This document shows positions 20,924-32,729 of a DNA stretch of 64,000 nucleotides, in pieces. The position numbers and the translations under genes are program-made. Origin of the DNA: Hofstenia miamia (Eukaryota; Xenacoelomorpha; Acoela); NCBI GenBank assembly GCA_004352715.1, contig SCFE01000034.1, positions 2,283,226 to 2,347,225 of the forward strand, read 5' to 3'. The notes under the pieces are model-generated. The model saw only the letters and a program-made list of their open reading frames with translations. It made no database searches and had not been told where the DNA came from. Each line of letters begins with the position of its first letter. Positions within the stretch are counted from its first letter, which is position 1.

Positions 20924-21074
20924 CTCCAATAGCTGAGTTAAATGTTGATGATGATAAATACCACAGTAAAGCACTGACTCCATCCACTTAGTTTCTGGCT
21001 CTAGATATGGATGATAATTTAGGAAAATAATAACCTTAGTAAATGTCATTTTAGATTCTACTTTGATAGAATTG
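20924..21074 (-). CDS. Host gene exon
   Basis: A 151-bp exon. The proposed acceptor is CAATTTAG before 21074, leaving one base of a split codon; a second acceptor, TACTAAG, would start it at 21031 in phase 0. The donor GGAG|GTAAGT at 20924 is close to consensus. It encodes IIFLNYHPYLEPETKWMES and then IYHHQHLTQLLE. The link to the upstream exon at 30.3 kb is uncertain because that exon's 3' boundary is uncertain. Confidence 0.65.
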
Positions 21075-21541
21075 CTAAATTGATTTTGGAATTACATGTA
21101 TAGAAAATAGATAGTATGATTTTTATTTTCTAAAATGAGGAGTAGTAACTGCTGCAAAAGGGTGAAGAAAAAATTCGCTTAAATTTGAATTGCAAATGTA
21201 CTTCGCCCCATCCCAGTTGATACAAAGTAGATTAAACACATCGCTACGGGTAACGATTAATATTCAAAACTTCAAAGAATCAAAGTTGTTGGCAACTGGA
21301 CTAAAGGCGCCCTGCATGCTTAGAGTGTCATATGACTTTTGAAACAACAATTTAGTTTCAACTAGCATTGTTGCAAATTTACAACATTTTATTGCTGAAC
21401 TGGATACCAATTAGAATTAAACATAGAAGATGAGATAAGAATTTAAACGTAGTTAAGTTATTAACATTCGAAAGTCAGTGAAATAATTTGAGCGCAGTTT
21501 TGAAAAATGAAGTACCGGAATGCCTTCCTCTATGTTTTCTA

Positions 21542-21722
21542 AGGCCGCGAGCACACATCAGAGAGATGTTGCGCGGAAATCGATTTTATTGCTATTGGAA
21601 GCGAGTCCAGATGTGTGCGCGGTATTGGGAAATTTTCTGTAACATCGATAATGATGATGCAGATAACTTTTTCTTGAGATATAACATTAGAGCTGCAACA
21701 TCTCCTTGATGTGTGCGGGGCC
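21542..21722. mobile_element. Inverted-repeat element (MITE) of about 180 bp
   Basis: Bases 21542-21573 (AGGCCGCGAGCACACATCAG then AGAGATGTTGCG) are repeated in inverted, slightly diverged form at 21694-21722. The interior is short and non-coding in any plausible way. The open frame at 21488-21709 lies across it and is an artefact. A further related motif, CTAATGTGTGGACTTGG, sits at about 21794. No clear target duplication. Confidence 0.6.
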
Positions 21723-21799
21723 TTTCAGGGGAAATTGATTCAGCTGGACAATTTCAAGAGAAATGGTAATTATCTTGTTGCGCGGGATTTTCCTAATGT

Positions 21800-24300
21800 G
21801 TGGACTTGGTCTAAGTGACTATATTAAACAAATTCACTGTCGTTTATTAATGTGGCCATGTAACTGTACTTCAAAATGAATGGTAAAAAAATTTTTCACT
21901 TCAAAACTTTGGATAGAGGGTTCATTGTGCCATTACTAAGTTTCAACAACTTTATACTCGGGACAATGCATACGTAAACTATATTTCATTTATCATAATT
22001 TGAATTTTATAGAATGAAGAAATCTTTGAGCATAGCTTACCAAACTTTAGAGTATTAAAATAGTTATTTATATAAATACACATATTTTTTGACAAGAAAA
22101 ATAGGAAAAAGTGTTTAGCGAAATGAAACTTGAAACTACTCTAAAGTTAACAGTGAATGTGAGGGTGAGCAAGCAAATAATCGAAGTGGGAATTTCTATT
22201 AATTACTTTAAGCGGCACTGAATTAGCTTCAAATATACATAAACTGAGTGATTAGTTAATTGTAAACGATAAAGATGTTACTATCAGAGAGAAATGCACT
22301 TTTTTAGGTTTTTAGTTTTTCCCGTGTGAAATTATTAGAATCAATAAAATTGAGTCCAAAACTGGAAAGTCTTAACACAGAATGACTTAAGTAAAAAATC
22401 TGAACTTGAAGAGGTCTAGAGAAATATTATAGCAAATGGGTTGATATCGCATTAAACTACAAGGGAGTAGAAAAGCAGAGGATAAGAAACGCTTTGAATT
22501 TCCTCTTCCGCAAGGTGACGATCAAATGAGTAATAGCATGTATTACATCACTCAATCACTCAAGCTTTATCGCAGATACACAGTACAGACATGGTCAAGC
22601 TACATTTCTGTAAACAATACTCAATGCAGAACTTATGAAAAACGCCTCCACTGCCAGTTGGCTTCATGCAGCTGTAAAATTCTTTACTAATTTTCATGAA
22701 CTGATGAAAGACTACAATCAGGATCTTTTGAATTCATATATTTGTTTACGCTTCAAATTAGTTTTTAAAAATCAATTTATCTGTAGGTTGTCTACATTTG
22801 TATGTCTGTCCAGGAAATACGTGAAAAATCTGACAAATAAATGTAACAAATAATTTTCTATTCCACAATATTATTGTAAGATTAAAAGTTTAAGCAAGAA
22901 GCTTCATTAAATATAAGGAAATGATCAATTTTTTTATTACAGCAATCGTAATTTTCTATTTATGTGCTAGACAATAAAATTTGTAGAGCCATTAAAACAA
23001 AAAGGCGGAGATTGTGTTATAGAAGTGGACAAAATCCTTTAATTGTTAAAAAACATGGAAACATCCTAAGACGCTTAAAATTAATGAATACAGCAGATGT
23101 AATGCTTGAAAAGACAGGAAGCATTAAAGTTTTATACAAAAACTATTGATCAAGTCAATTTACCAATTTAGTTGAAAATGCACTGTATTGAGATAATTTT
23201 AAAATACAACCCGTTCAAAAAATTTTGGAAATGATTCATAAATAAAAAGTATAGATTTTGGAAAGGAGTTGTGACGAGAGGGTATTCTCCATTAAAATAA
23301 TTGTTCATTATGTAAACATATAAAAACAAGTATGGATTTGAAATATTCCAATTCATAAAATGGATAAACGAGAGTTTTTGTGCTGTTAATGGATTGCCTT
23401 AGGTTTGAATAGAAAATGATAATTTAAATTTATATACAGCAATATAATAAAACAAGATTCCTAAACTACTAGAGAAGAGAATATGCAATGTTTAAAAAAT
23501 TAACGTCCTTGAAATATTTTAGTGGCTAAGTGGGAATCTGTTCACATTTTAAAATAATATGGAAAGTCTTATAGACATCAATATACGTTTGAATTTAAAA
23601 TAGATTTTGGAGAAAGAAACATTTTAAATAAAAGAGGGGAAAGGAAACAGTATATTTTACAAATTTAGAATAATAAAGAAAATTTATAGAAATTGTGCTG
23701 CAAACTTTTAAGATAAACCTTCATTATTTCTACATTCCAAATTACAAATTTCGAATACGCAAAAAAAACGAACTACACTAGTTAACATGCTTCATCTCTA
23801 TAATCAACGAATCATGTAATTGCCTATGATGTGTATATTTAGCCAATAATGTAAAGATGTATTTCATTTTAGAATATGAATGCATCAATGATTATCAGTA
23901 AGGTGGTAGACTTTGATTTTATGGGTTCCTAATCCAATTTCAGTATCAACAAAACTTTAACAAAGAAAAACAAGGAAAGAAACGAGGTACCATTCCGTAA
24001 AATAAAGCATGAAATTTTTTCGGCAGGTTTTGTTTTCACAAATTCTTTCAGATGAGAACCTCTTGACTTGAACAGCTTACGTTTTGCACATGTTTTTGTT
24101 TCCGATGGAATATCCAAATAAGGAATAGCAGAGATGCATTCGGTTCACAAAATATGAAATAAAAATACTATTTTAGTAATTTTATATGAAGCAATTTAAA
24201 ATATCATCAATTTAAAATATCTTTCTAAAAAGATTACATTTCCAATTCCATAATCGGGAAATAGAATGGAGTGGAAACATTTAAAAATATAACCTGCTTA
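21800..24300. other. Intron of the host gene; no feature supported
   Basis: AT-rich sequence. The plus-strand frame 22964-23149 is basic but has no motif, codon context or flanking signal that would make it a gene. I see nothing else. Confidence 0.4.
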
Positions 24301-24319
24301 ATATTTACGAATTACAGAA

Positions 24320-24690
24320 TAAGACCCTGAGAATGTTCGAAATCAAATTCGAATCCGAATCTATGTTGCACTTAAAATTGTTTTGGGATTCGAATTCGCA
24401 AAATTCGAATTTTGATACGGAGCAAGATTTAGACATTTCTGGTGGGGTAGGAACCGAAATTTTTAAAACAAAAATAATTTCGCAGCTAAAGCTTTGTTGA
24501 GGCGCGTAAATCACATTTCTCAATTCCACTCTTCTATTAGAATATACTACTAGGGTTTTTCATGTTTCGAAGTCCTTTCTTTAACAAAAATTATTAACAA
24601 CAGATGTTTTTGCAGTAGAAATGATTATATTCTCAGTTCGAATTCGGAATCAATTGCCTGAATATTTTGAATTCGACTTTGACCCTATTA
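24320..24690. repeat. Cluster of TTCGAATTC-like palindromes
   Basis: Repeated ATTCGAAT/GAATTCG motifs occur at about 24335-24410 and 24635-24680, with GACCCT near 24324 and 24682 and TAGGG near 24551. This could be the sub-terminal repeat region of an unrecognised DNA transposon. I could not pair ends convincingly. Confidence 0.3.
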
Positions 24691-25099
24691 CAGAAACAAA
24701 CGAAAGTAAACATAAAAAATTCAGAAACGATTGAAACGCACACATGACAATTGTGTAATTCAATGTTTATGTAATAAGGGAACTGACTCTTTTGTGATAA
24801 GCCCATTGTGTACGATTATTTTCTTCATTTGTTTATTAATGAAATGTGACATTGTGTGTCAGTAGACCCGGAAGCTTTAAGAGAAAAAACGACATGGACA
24901 AAAGTTTAATATGTGGACAAATCCTTGAACACGATTGCAACTCTGCAGCATAGCACTAGCATCTAAGTTGACAGTACCAACTTCAAACATTGACATTCGA
25001 ACAGTTTAACTTTAAAAAATGCTAACAATCGATTATGACTATTTTATAAAAGTTTTTCAAAATTGTTTCGACTTTTTGGATCACTTACGCGGTAAGATT

Positions 25100-26290
25100 A
25101 CAGCTGCATTCGGTATACCGCAGAGATGAAAGCGCTACCCTCAATTAGCGACCATGACCGGTTCGGTTCCGGTAACCGGTGACCGATGTTGACCGGTCCG
25201 GTACCTAAACTACCCTCATTTGGGTACCGAGTTTGACCAGTCCTCACATTATAAAGTAACGCTTTTGACAGCTTTAGCTGGTTTCGCCGTATTTATAGGT
25301 TCAACTCTTTTTCATCGGTTGTGACTGGCATTGCTGTTACGGTCGGTTTGTTTTGCATTACATAATGCATTTGTACATTTGAAAGAATGTATACTGAAAG
25401 CATACGCGTTTAAGTTATCGGATATTAACCCTAAATATCTCATTATTCGTTTAGAGAAACAAATCAAAAAATTGAGACAAGTCACTATGTTTTTGATGTT
25501 GCAAATTTTAATAATGGGTTTTGTTTGAAAATTGGTAAACCTACGTAAATGATTACTCATGATAGCTATTAATAACTAATGGCGAGCTATGATTATTTCC
25601 AAACATCGATGGTGATGATCTGAATCAAAATTTTGAACCTAATTAATAACCAGAGATTAAAGCCTGTGGTGATCCGGAAATCAAAATAATGCCGGCAAGG
25701 CAAAAATTCCGCCACCCGTAGTTAATTAAGCGTGCCGTTTACTGAAAATATTATCTAATAATGAATTATGGGATCTTATTGATTTGTGCCTTTAAAGGCA
25801 CAGTGGGCAATGGGCATGTTTACCAACACTTTCTAGACGTTTTAAATCATTACTATTACGATTCATTTTCAACATATATAGCGGAAAAGGTAAATGGGGA
25901 GTTACAATTAAATATGGCGTTATTGTTTAGATCCTTAGAGATCATACTTACAGAATTTATAACAACTGAATCGACATTCAATGTTCAATGACACTATAAA
26001 TCGTGCACTTGTTTTGATTAGAAAAGACGACTTTCCCGCGTTAGTGAATTGTGCATGTGATGTACTAACTTTTTCGCACAACCGTACAGTGTACATAAGT
26101 GAAGTTATTGTAAATTACTGTGTATTTTCAATATTTTAGTGAATATAATTATGGTAATTGTCAAGTGCCATCATGACTAGAAAGATATCTCAAACTGACT
26201 GGTTTTGCACGGTGAAGTGAAATTAAGGGTAACTAGATCAGGGCCGGTGATCAGCACCGACCGGCTTTCCTTTTTGGTATACCGCCCCCG
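25100..26290. repeat. Two G+C-rich CCGGT islands about 1.1 kb apart
   Basis: Bases 25150-25206 carry dense overlapping ACCGGT, CCGGT and GGTACC palindromes. A second island at 26238-26290 has CAGGGCCGGTGATC and CCGACCGGC. Both lie beside GGTATACCGC (25109 and 26274). In an AT-rich intron this suggests the two ends of a non-autonomous transposon, but orientation and target duplication are unresolved. Confidence 0.35.
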
Positions 26291-27558
26291 AAACGAATTG
26301 GAAAGACTAATAACTACAAACTACTAGGCATTCGTATATATTATGATAAAGGTAATTGTTAGAATACTTAACAAATAAAAAATGCATGTCAAGTAAACTG
26401 ATTTTTACACAGCGATTATACCTTACGAAGTACTGCGGTAAAACGATTTTGAAGAGCGATACGGAATAGAAACATATGCTTAAAAATGTAGGAATTAAAA
26501 AATATGGAGATTATAAAAGTTACAACACTGAACTATAGATAAATAAGAACACCAATTCACAGTAAACTATAGAAGCATTCTTTAGTTTCTGTTAATTTCC
26601 TAAGGCAAGACTATTAAAAGAAGCGTGCTGCTGTGCAGGATTGAATAAATGTTTCTGTTTACGTGTTTTATTTACGCAAATCAAGTCTGATTTATGTTGG
26701 ATAAAAACTATAAATAGACGAGAGTGGAAATTCAAGATTTTAAGCCTATTGCAATATTAAAGGAATAGTAACATTCTGAGGTGGTATCTTGGCTTTACAA
26801 TGATTTAATTTAGCTGAACGCATTGGTCGTCACCAAAATCGATTTGCTAATTCAATTGCATTGGATTTGTTATTGTTTTTGGAATAATTTTTATTTGACT
26901 TCGCTTTGTCTAAATACAAAGCCTTTTTCTTCTAGTTTGGCTAACTAGACTATTTCATTGAACGGCGCAACAAATCAATAAATGATGGGAAAATATTTTC
27001 AGTTGATTTACCATACATGGATAATTAATGCAATCAAGAGTAGCGAATGCCCACGGTTTCGAAATCTGATCTCATTTGCATCAAATTTTGACAACCTCAG
27101 ATCATATTTAACATATATAAGCTTACATACATATATATATATAGTTAGCTATGTACGCTTAACAAATAACACTTCGCTATGTACACTTCAAAAAATGTAT
27201 ATATGCCGCTATGTACCAGCAAGATTTTTTGTTGTTAAAAAATGTAATAGTAATATAGTAATCACGGCCGCAGTTGTGGTAATGGATGTACAGACTACTA
27301 TTTGAAATACTGTTTTAGAACAAATATAAATTATATTGAAAATGGCAGCCTAAGTATAGCTCTAATTTCTCAACAATATAGTAAATAAAACTTAAAGTGT
27401 ATTGCACAAACATAGTTGGAATTTTAATAAATGTAGCGAATCACAACCACCCAATGTCACACACACATTTTTTTTCTGCAGAAGTCTACTTATTTTTTTT
27501 CATATGTCGCTATGCACGCTTTTTGAGCATTTTGTACGTAGATAACGAGATATTATAG

Positions 27559-27565
<7 letters not shown>

Positions 27566-27594
<29 letters not shown>

Positions 27595-27709
27595 NNNNNN
27601 NNNNNNNNNNNNNNNNNNNNNNNNNNNNNNNNNNNNNNNNNNNNNNNNNNNNNNNNNNNNNNNNNNNNNNNNNNNNNNNNNNNNNNNNNNNNNNNNNNNN
27701 NNNNNNNNN

Positions 27710-27738
<29 letters not shown>
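27566..27738. repeat. (TA)n microsatellite interrupted by an assembly gap
   Basis: TA dinucleotides flank 115 N at 27595-27709. The gap probably marks a long microsatellite that collapsed or could not be assembled. Any frame across it is spurious. Confidence 0.9.
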
Positions 27739-27740
<2 letters not shown>

Positions 27741-28079
27741 CAAGCTTGGATTTAGAAGCACATGTTAGTTTGTCCCTTTAGATGTTCATATTCAACCTTA
27801 AACTGTCTGTCTTTTAGAAAAGACAACTACTGAATTTCCAAATTTTCAAGCAATTTTCTCAAAGCCTATTATGAAATTTCGAAATCCTCAGATATGAACA
27901 CATCTATTAGTGAATCTGCACGAACGCAATGCTGAAAATGTGTACTAAAGTTTATTGCGGTGGCTACTTGAAAACGACTCACGATTTTACATTGAACATT
28001 ATAATTTTTTAAAAAAGTTTTGAATTCTCACCATTCATAATGTCGAGCTAATCAAAAGGTCGAAAGTCCATTGGAGCAA

Positions 28080-28112
28080 CAACTAACCTTAACTAACCTT
28101 AACTAACCTAAA
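28080..28112. repeat. Decamer minisatellite, AACTAACCTT
   Basis: Three tandem copies of a ten-base unit. It resembles a telomere-like CTAACC pattern but is too short and irregular to be telomeric. Confidence 0.6.
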
Positions 28113-30290
28113 CTTTTTAAGATAAAAGAATAAATTTGACGAATGTTTTTCTAACTTGAATACTATTTGGTTAAAATGTGTGAATAATATCAATATTCTG
28201 GCATCCATTTTAGACGAATAATAACTTTAAAAGTTTTTGGCACATGTTAAATCACATTTTTGTATAAACGAATTATTGCATTTTTCGGAAGTGTTGTTTC
28301 AGCGAATCGGTTCCCATTGTGATGACAGGCCTGAAATGAATAAAAACTAACTAAACTGTATGAACTTTGAAGGACAAGATTCAATCAGTTGCATAGGATT
28401 ACATCCTCTCAGACTCATTGCCATTAGGAAGTGACAAAATCAACTACATTTATGTTATGTGGTCGAAAATCAGTTTTAGTGCGAAACCTCATTAAAATTA
28501 ATTTTGTTATAAACACCAAACATTCAAAATGATGAAAGTATACAAGGACAAAAATGAAAGGAACACTTGCAATTCGACTTTGAAAGAAGAAAGACATCTC
28601 CTTTTTTAACGCGGAAATTTTCAAAGTCGATATTTGAATCTGATTAAGAATTATGAAGCTATAAGAAAAATAGAGAACAATGATTCAAAAACACCTAGGA
28701 ACATGGATTAAAATTGTAAAAATTTTATAAAATAGATTTTTTAATCTATACATAGATTATTGCAAGAAGTAGTAACAATTAAAGATTTGCAAGCAAAGTG
28801 ATAAAAAACTGAGATTTTGAATTTATTTTATAACATTGTCTACTTCAGGCTTGCACAAATCTCTAAAATGTATAGTTTGTTATAAGAAGTGCTAATAAAA
28901 CGAAGATTCAAAATGTGATCTATAAGGTATATTTCTAACTTGAGGATTTTAATAAAAGATTAAATCAATTCCAACGTACAACTTTAGATACCAATGATAG
29001 ACGAATGCAAGTGAGTCATTCAGACAAATTACACTTAAATGGGAGATTACTGATAACTAAGCCATCGTAAGAACTAACTAAGCAAATGGTATTGTAAAGT
29101 AGAAATTGATTACTATATCTGGGGCTACCGTAATATATTATATCTAAACCCAATTTCATTTTTAAAGAACTAGCAAAGCGAATATACACCAAATCTAGAT
29201 TTTTATGGTCAACAATTGTTGCAATCTATTGTAAGAGGGCCAAATTTTAGGTCATCAATTTTAAATATTTGCAATAAGAAAACTTGGAACATTTCCAAGA
29301 TATGGTACTTTGGAAAAAATAGGGAATTTCCTAAGATTGCAGTTAGATAAGAAAAAAACAAAGGCATCTATCAAGAGTGCAGCTACAGAAAAAACTAATT
29401 AGCACTCACAATATTGTCATAAAAACTATCTATTTGCAAATTTTGTCAAAAAATTGCATATTAATAGATATGTGCATTCGCATTTATGGTGTATGTAATT
29501 CCTTGTAGTACAATAATCATGATCACTATAAAATGTAAACTTTCTCATTTATGCTCAATGTTTCAGATCGAACTAAATTAAAAGATTATAAAAATTCCTC
29601 AGTAACAGATTTATACTTTTTATAACTAGAACTGTACATATACGCATAAATGTTTCTTATATGCACATCTTAAAAAGTTAAAATTTTGAAAAAAATTACT
29701 ATAGCTTCCGTACTTAAAAAATTTTATGGCGTGGCAAGTAGAGGTTAAATTGTGCGAATAAAAAACGTGGACCAAGCTGGCTTAAAACTGGGGGCCGAAC
29801 CGGCGGGTCCGAGACCTAATGTTGAGGACGGACTGTGGTCTAAAACTTTTTATTGTAGCCTTGTAAATGATAAGGAAACACGTACATTCTTTCTTTGATT
29901 TTTAGTAATTAAGAAAACGACTAACTATTAAATGTACTTACCATTACCATGAAAATGAAACATACATATTTTCGAAAACTAAATCAATTTATTGAACCGA
30001 TCTCTAAATAGCACAAGTTCAAAAATCACATGCAATTGAATTCGCAATAAAAGATTAGAACCTAGCGCAAAAACCTGAATTATAATTTTGATTTTGACGA
30101 AAATAATTTGTTAGGCATAAAACAATTTTTTTCTGATGCTTAAATTTTGCCAAAATTATATTACTTGAGTCTTTCGTATTTTAAAATAAATAACCAGAAA
30201 TTAAAAAGTAAGGCAACACACGGCATATCAGCCTTCCGATAAAAATAATAAATCTATATTGAAATAAAAGTTGAAAAGAAATATCCTCTA
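28113..30290. other. Intron of the host gene; no gene supported
   Basis: AT-rich. A small G+C-richer patch at 29755-29840 contains GGTCCGAGACC, one base from a Pol III B-box, but I found no tRNA fold or SINE structure. Confidence 0.4.
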
Positions 30291-30291
30291 C

Positions 30292-30377
30292 GCTTAAGCT
30301 TTCCAATGACGTCACAGGTAACTGGAAATAGCTAATTAGCTCCGTCATACGCTCTTTTGCTGATTTGAGCACAAAAT
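30292..30377 (-). CDS. Host gene exon, 3' boundary uncertain
   Basis: Acceptor GGAACTCAG before 30377 supplies the two bases that complete the phase-1 codon of the preceding exon. It encodes FVLKSAKERMTELISYF and LPVTSLESLS. The donor is unclear: AGC|GTAGAG (30292) keeps phase 0 but is weak, and the frame stays open to 30181. The match in phase with the exon 107 bases upstream is the main support. Confidence 0.5.
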
Positions 30378-30484
30378 CTGAGTTCCGTGATAACATTTAA
30401 AATAGGTAAATTTAGTTTACTATTGGAAAAAGGAGTTGTAACTTCATTAAAATTATAATGAGCGCGATATGAGAGACGAATTAC

Positions 30485-30551
30485 CTGGGAGGAGAATGAG
30501 TTGATTCAATTTATTGACGTTCACCATGTCGATCAACTGCTGCGATACCGT
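30485..30551 (-). CDS. Host gene exon, 67 bp
   Basis: Acceptor TTCTTTTAG before 30551 and donor CCCAG|GTAATT at 30485 are both good. It begins in phase 0 and encodes TVSQQLIDMVNVNKLNQLIL, ending in phase 1. The phase agrees with both neighbouring proposed exons. It lies antisense to a spurious plus-strand frame (30501-30692). Confidence 0.55.
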
Positions 30552-30791
30552 CTAAAAGAACAATTTCACTTCCAAAAACACTTAACTTTGGAAAAATATA
30601 CTTGTATACAAGAGTTTGTGAAGATTTCATGCTTAATCATAAAAATTAATCCAATGAGTGTTATCGAAACTAAATGCATGCATATTCATTGACACTCTTC
30701 ATACATTATTAAATTACGCCAGTAGAAAAAGACTAAGAATAATAAATACAGCTAAAAGTTTGTCCAAACACATATTTTATATATATTTATA

Positions 30792-30813
30792 ATATATATA
30801 TATATATATATAT
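30792..30813. repeat. (TA)n microsatellite
   Basis: Eleven or so TA units within intron sequence. Confidence 0.9.
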
Positions 30814-32212
30814 CAAAATAACTACATGGGCTTAGAGATTTTTTAAAGTTTTTAAAAAGGTGTATGAAGATATCTGTATTGAACAAATCCAAGCAAATTT
30901 TCTCCACCTATTGAATTCAACCGGAGCCGACACTCAAGATAGTTGTCTGCGCGATTAGTTTCTGACTCTCAAAATGCAAATTAAAATTTTAAATGGCCAT
31001 TCAAAGAGGAGTGGTTTATGCTCTACCCAGACAAATAGGCGGGGCGTTAATAAATTTCGCTTAAATTCACGCAGTATGCTAAATGAGATTCCTCAAAAGA
31101 ATAATTTCAGAAGAATTTCCAGTAAAAGTTATTTTAAAAGTTGATTGACGAAAGAAATCCATCATTGGGCCATCCCTTTACGACAAGATAAGAAATGTAC
31201 ATCTGCGCTTTGGTTCTCAATCAAAAAGTTCACTCAGGAATAACATCCCTGTCAAAAATATCACATGAAGCATACATCGGGGAGTGGCAAACAGTCGTTT
31301 ATTATATCTTAAAAAGGAATGAATTCCATTTACTTAGACAGTAAAGTTATAATGAATTGTACATGATATTAAAATAACACAAACAAGAAAGTTGCCAAGT
31401 CACATAATTTTAAATAAATTCCCTCAAAGCATGGTAATAAACATCTATTTCACTTTGAAATGAAGTACAGAGTTACTTCCTTATTATTATAACTCATTCT
31501 ATACCTTCTCTAAAGACACATCTCATCTTACATTAAATGCATCCAGTATAAAAATGTCACTATTATTTTGATACTGAGAGTATCGAGATATTGATACTTT
31601 ACCAATATTTTCACTGCTTCCTCCCAATGATATTCCCAATATATTCAAAAAGGAAAACTAACTGAATAACAATCTAGCAGGGTTTAAACATGGATTGTTT
31701 GAATATACTGTTGCCTTTTTCCACTGTATTACGAATGATGCACTTTAGAATAACACAAATCTCAATGCACACTCTCTTATAAGTAGGGTGACCAAATGCA
31801 ATGAATTCACTTTTATTGAATTGAATTCGGAAAGTCTCAAAAACAAGTTCCACAAATTTATATTGCTAGTACAATTTCATTTAAAATATAATAAATGTAA
31901 TAAATGCTACTTGTTCAGTTTAATGCCATAAATGCAATTTTATGGAATTAATGGAGAGATAAAATAATTTCAATTTAATCATTTTATTTAAATTACATGT
32001 TAGTTATAAAATCTTTAATTCAGTTATTATTTATTATTATTCCTATCTTACGAAATGGTGTTGACATTCCTAGGAGCTAGGGGGGTTGGAATTCCAACAG
32101 TTTCTTTATCTATTTATTTTCTAAATACTTCTGCACGTTTACTTGTGTGACAAATTTATACCAACTGCACTATGAAAGTTAAAGGATATTACCTGAAGGT
32201 AAATCATCTCAC

Positions 32213-32451
32213 TGCCTCTGTTAAAGCAGTAACTTTGAAGAACAGTAGCAGACAACAGGTATTCAGCCAGTAGACACGTGATGGGGCCATTGGCTCTCTT
32301 TTATATTTCAGATAATCTTCCTTGTGTAGAACTATTGCAACTACATTTTTGGTAATGGGATTTTTGTGAAACACGGAAGGACAGTGTTCAAGATGAGTCA
32401 GTAAGACATCAATTACAAGAATTGAAATATTGCTATGCATCTCTACTTCAG
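32213..32451 (-). CDS. Host gene exon
   Basis: A 239-bp exon. Acceptor TTCTTCACAAG before 32451 leaves two bases, which complete the phase-1 codon of the exon ending at 49327. The donor GGCA|GTGAGA at 32213 ends in phase 0, matching the next exon at 30551. Encodes HSNISILVIDVLLTHLEHC, then NVVAIVLHKEDYLKYK and VYWLNTCCLLLFF. A helical protein segment of unknown family. The assignment rests on open frame, phase and splice signals, not on homology. Confidence 0.55.
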
Positions 32452-32499
32452 CTTGTGAAGAATCGGAGAATGTTTATCCCATTACGAAGAAAACTCAAA

Positions 32500-32720
32500 C
32501 GTGATGACTTTCAATTTTGACAGTGATCCCGTTAATATTATCAGACGAATTAAGCCGAATGAAATAGAGAAGATGTAGACATTCTACGATTTCTCCATCA
32601 ACATATTGTAGCTCAGTCGTTGTTCTGCTACAAGTGTTGCTGTTGAGCATAGTTTTTCACTAGTAATGAAGTTTCCACAAAAAGATAGAAACTTCTCAAT
32701 ATCTTATGTACACAAATTCA
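32500..32720 (+). pseudogene. Decayed hAT transposase C-terminal fragment
   Basis: Plus-strand reading gives TSVAVEHSFSLVMKF followed by KDRNFSI. This resembles the dimerisation motif of hAT transposases (TSxxxERxFSxLK then R-N--S), with several substitutions, including His in place of the Arg that follows the conserved Glu. Flanking sequence is too degraded to extend it. Weak but suggestive. Confidence 0.35.
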
Positions 32721-32729
32721 TTACTTTAC

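Noticed and set aside
22964-23149. Basic 61-codon plus-strand gene
   Set aside because: No motif, splice signal or supporting context; consistent with chance in AT-rich DNA.
27510-27761. 83-codon minus-strand frame
   Set aside because: Translation of a TA repeat and a gap.
28080-28112. Interstitial telomere repeat
   Set aside because: Only three copies of AACTAACCTT, not a telomeric unit in pure form.
29755-29840. tRNA or tRNA-derived SINE
   Set aside because: A near B-box (GGTCCGAGACC) is present but no A-box at proper spacing and no cloverleaf could be folded by eye.
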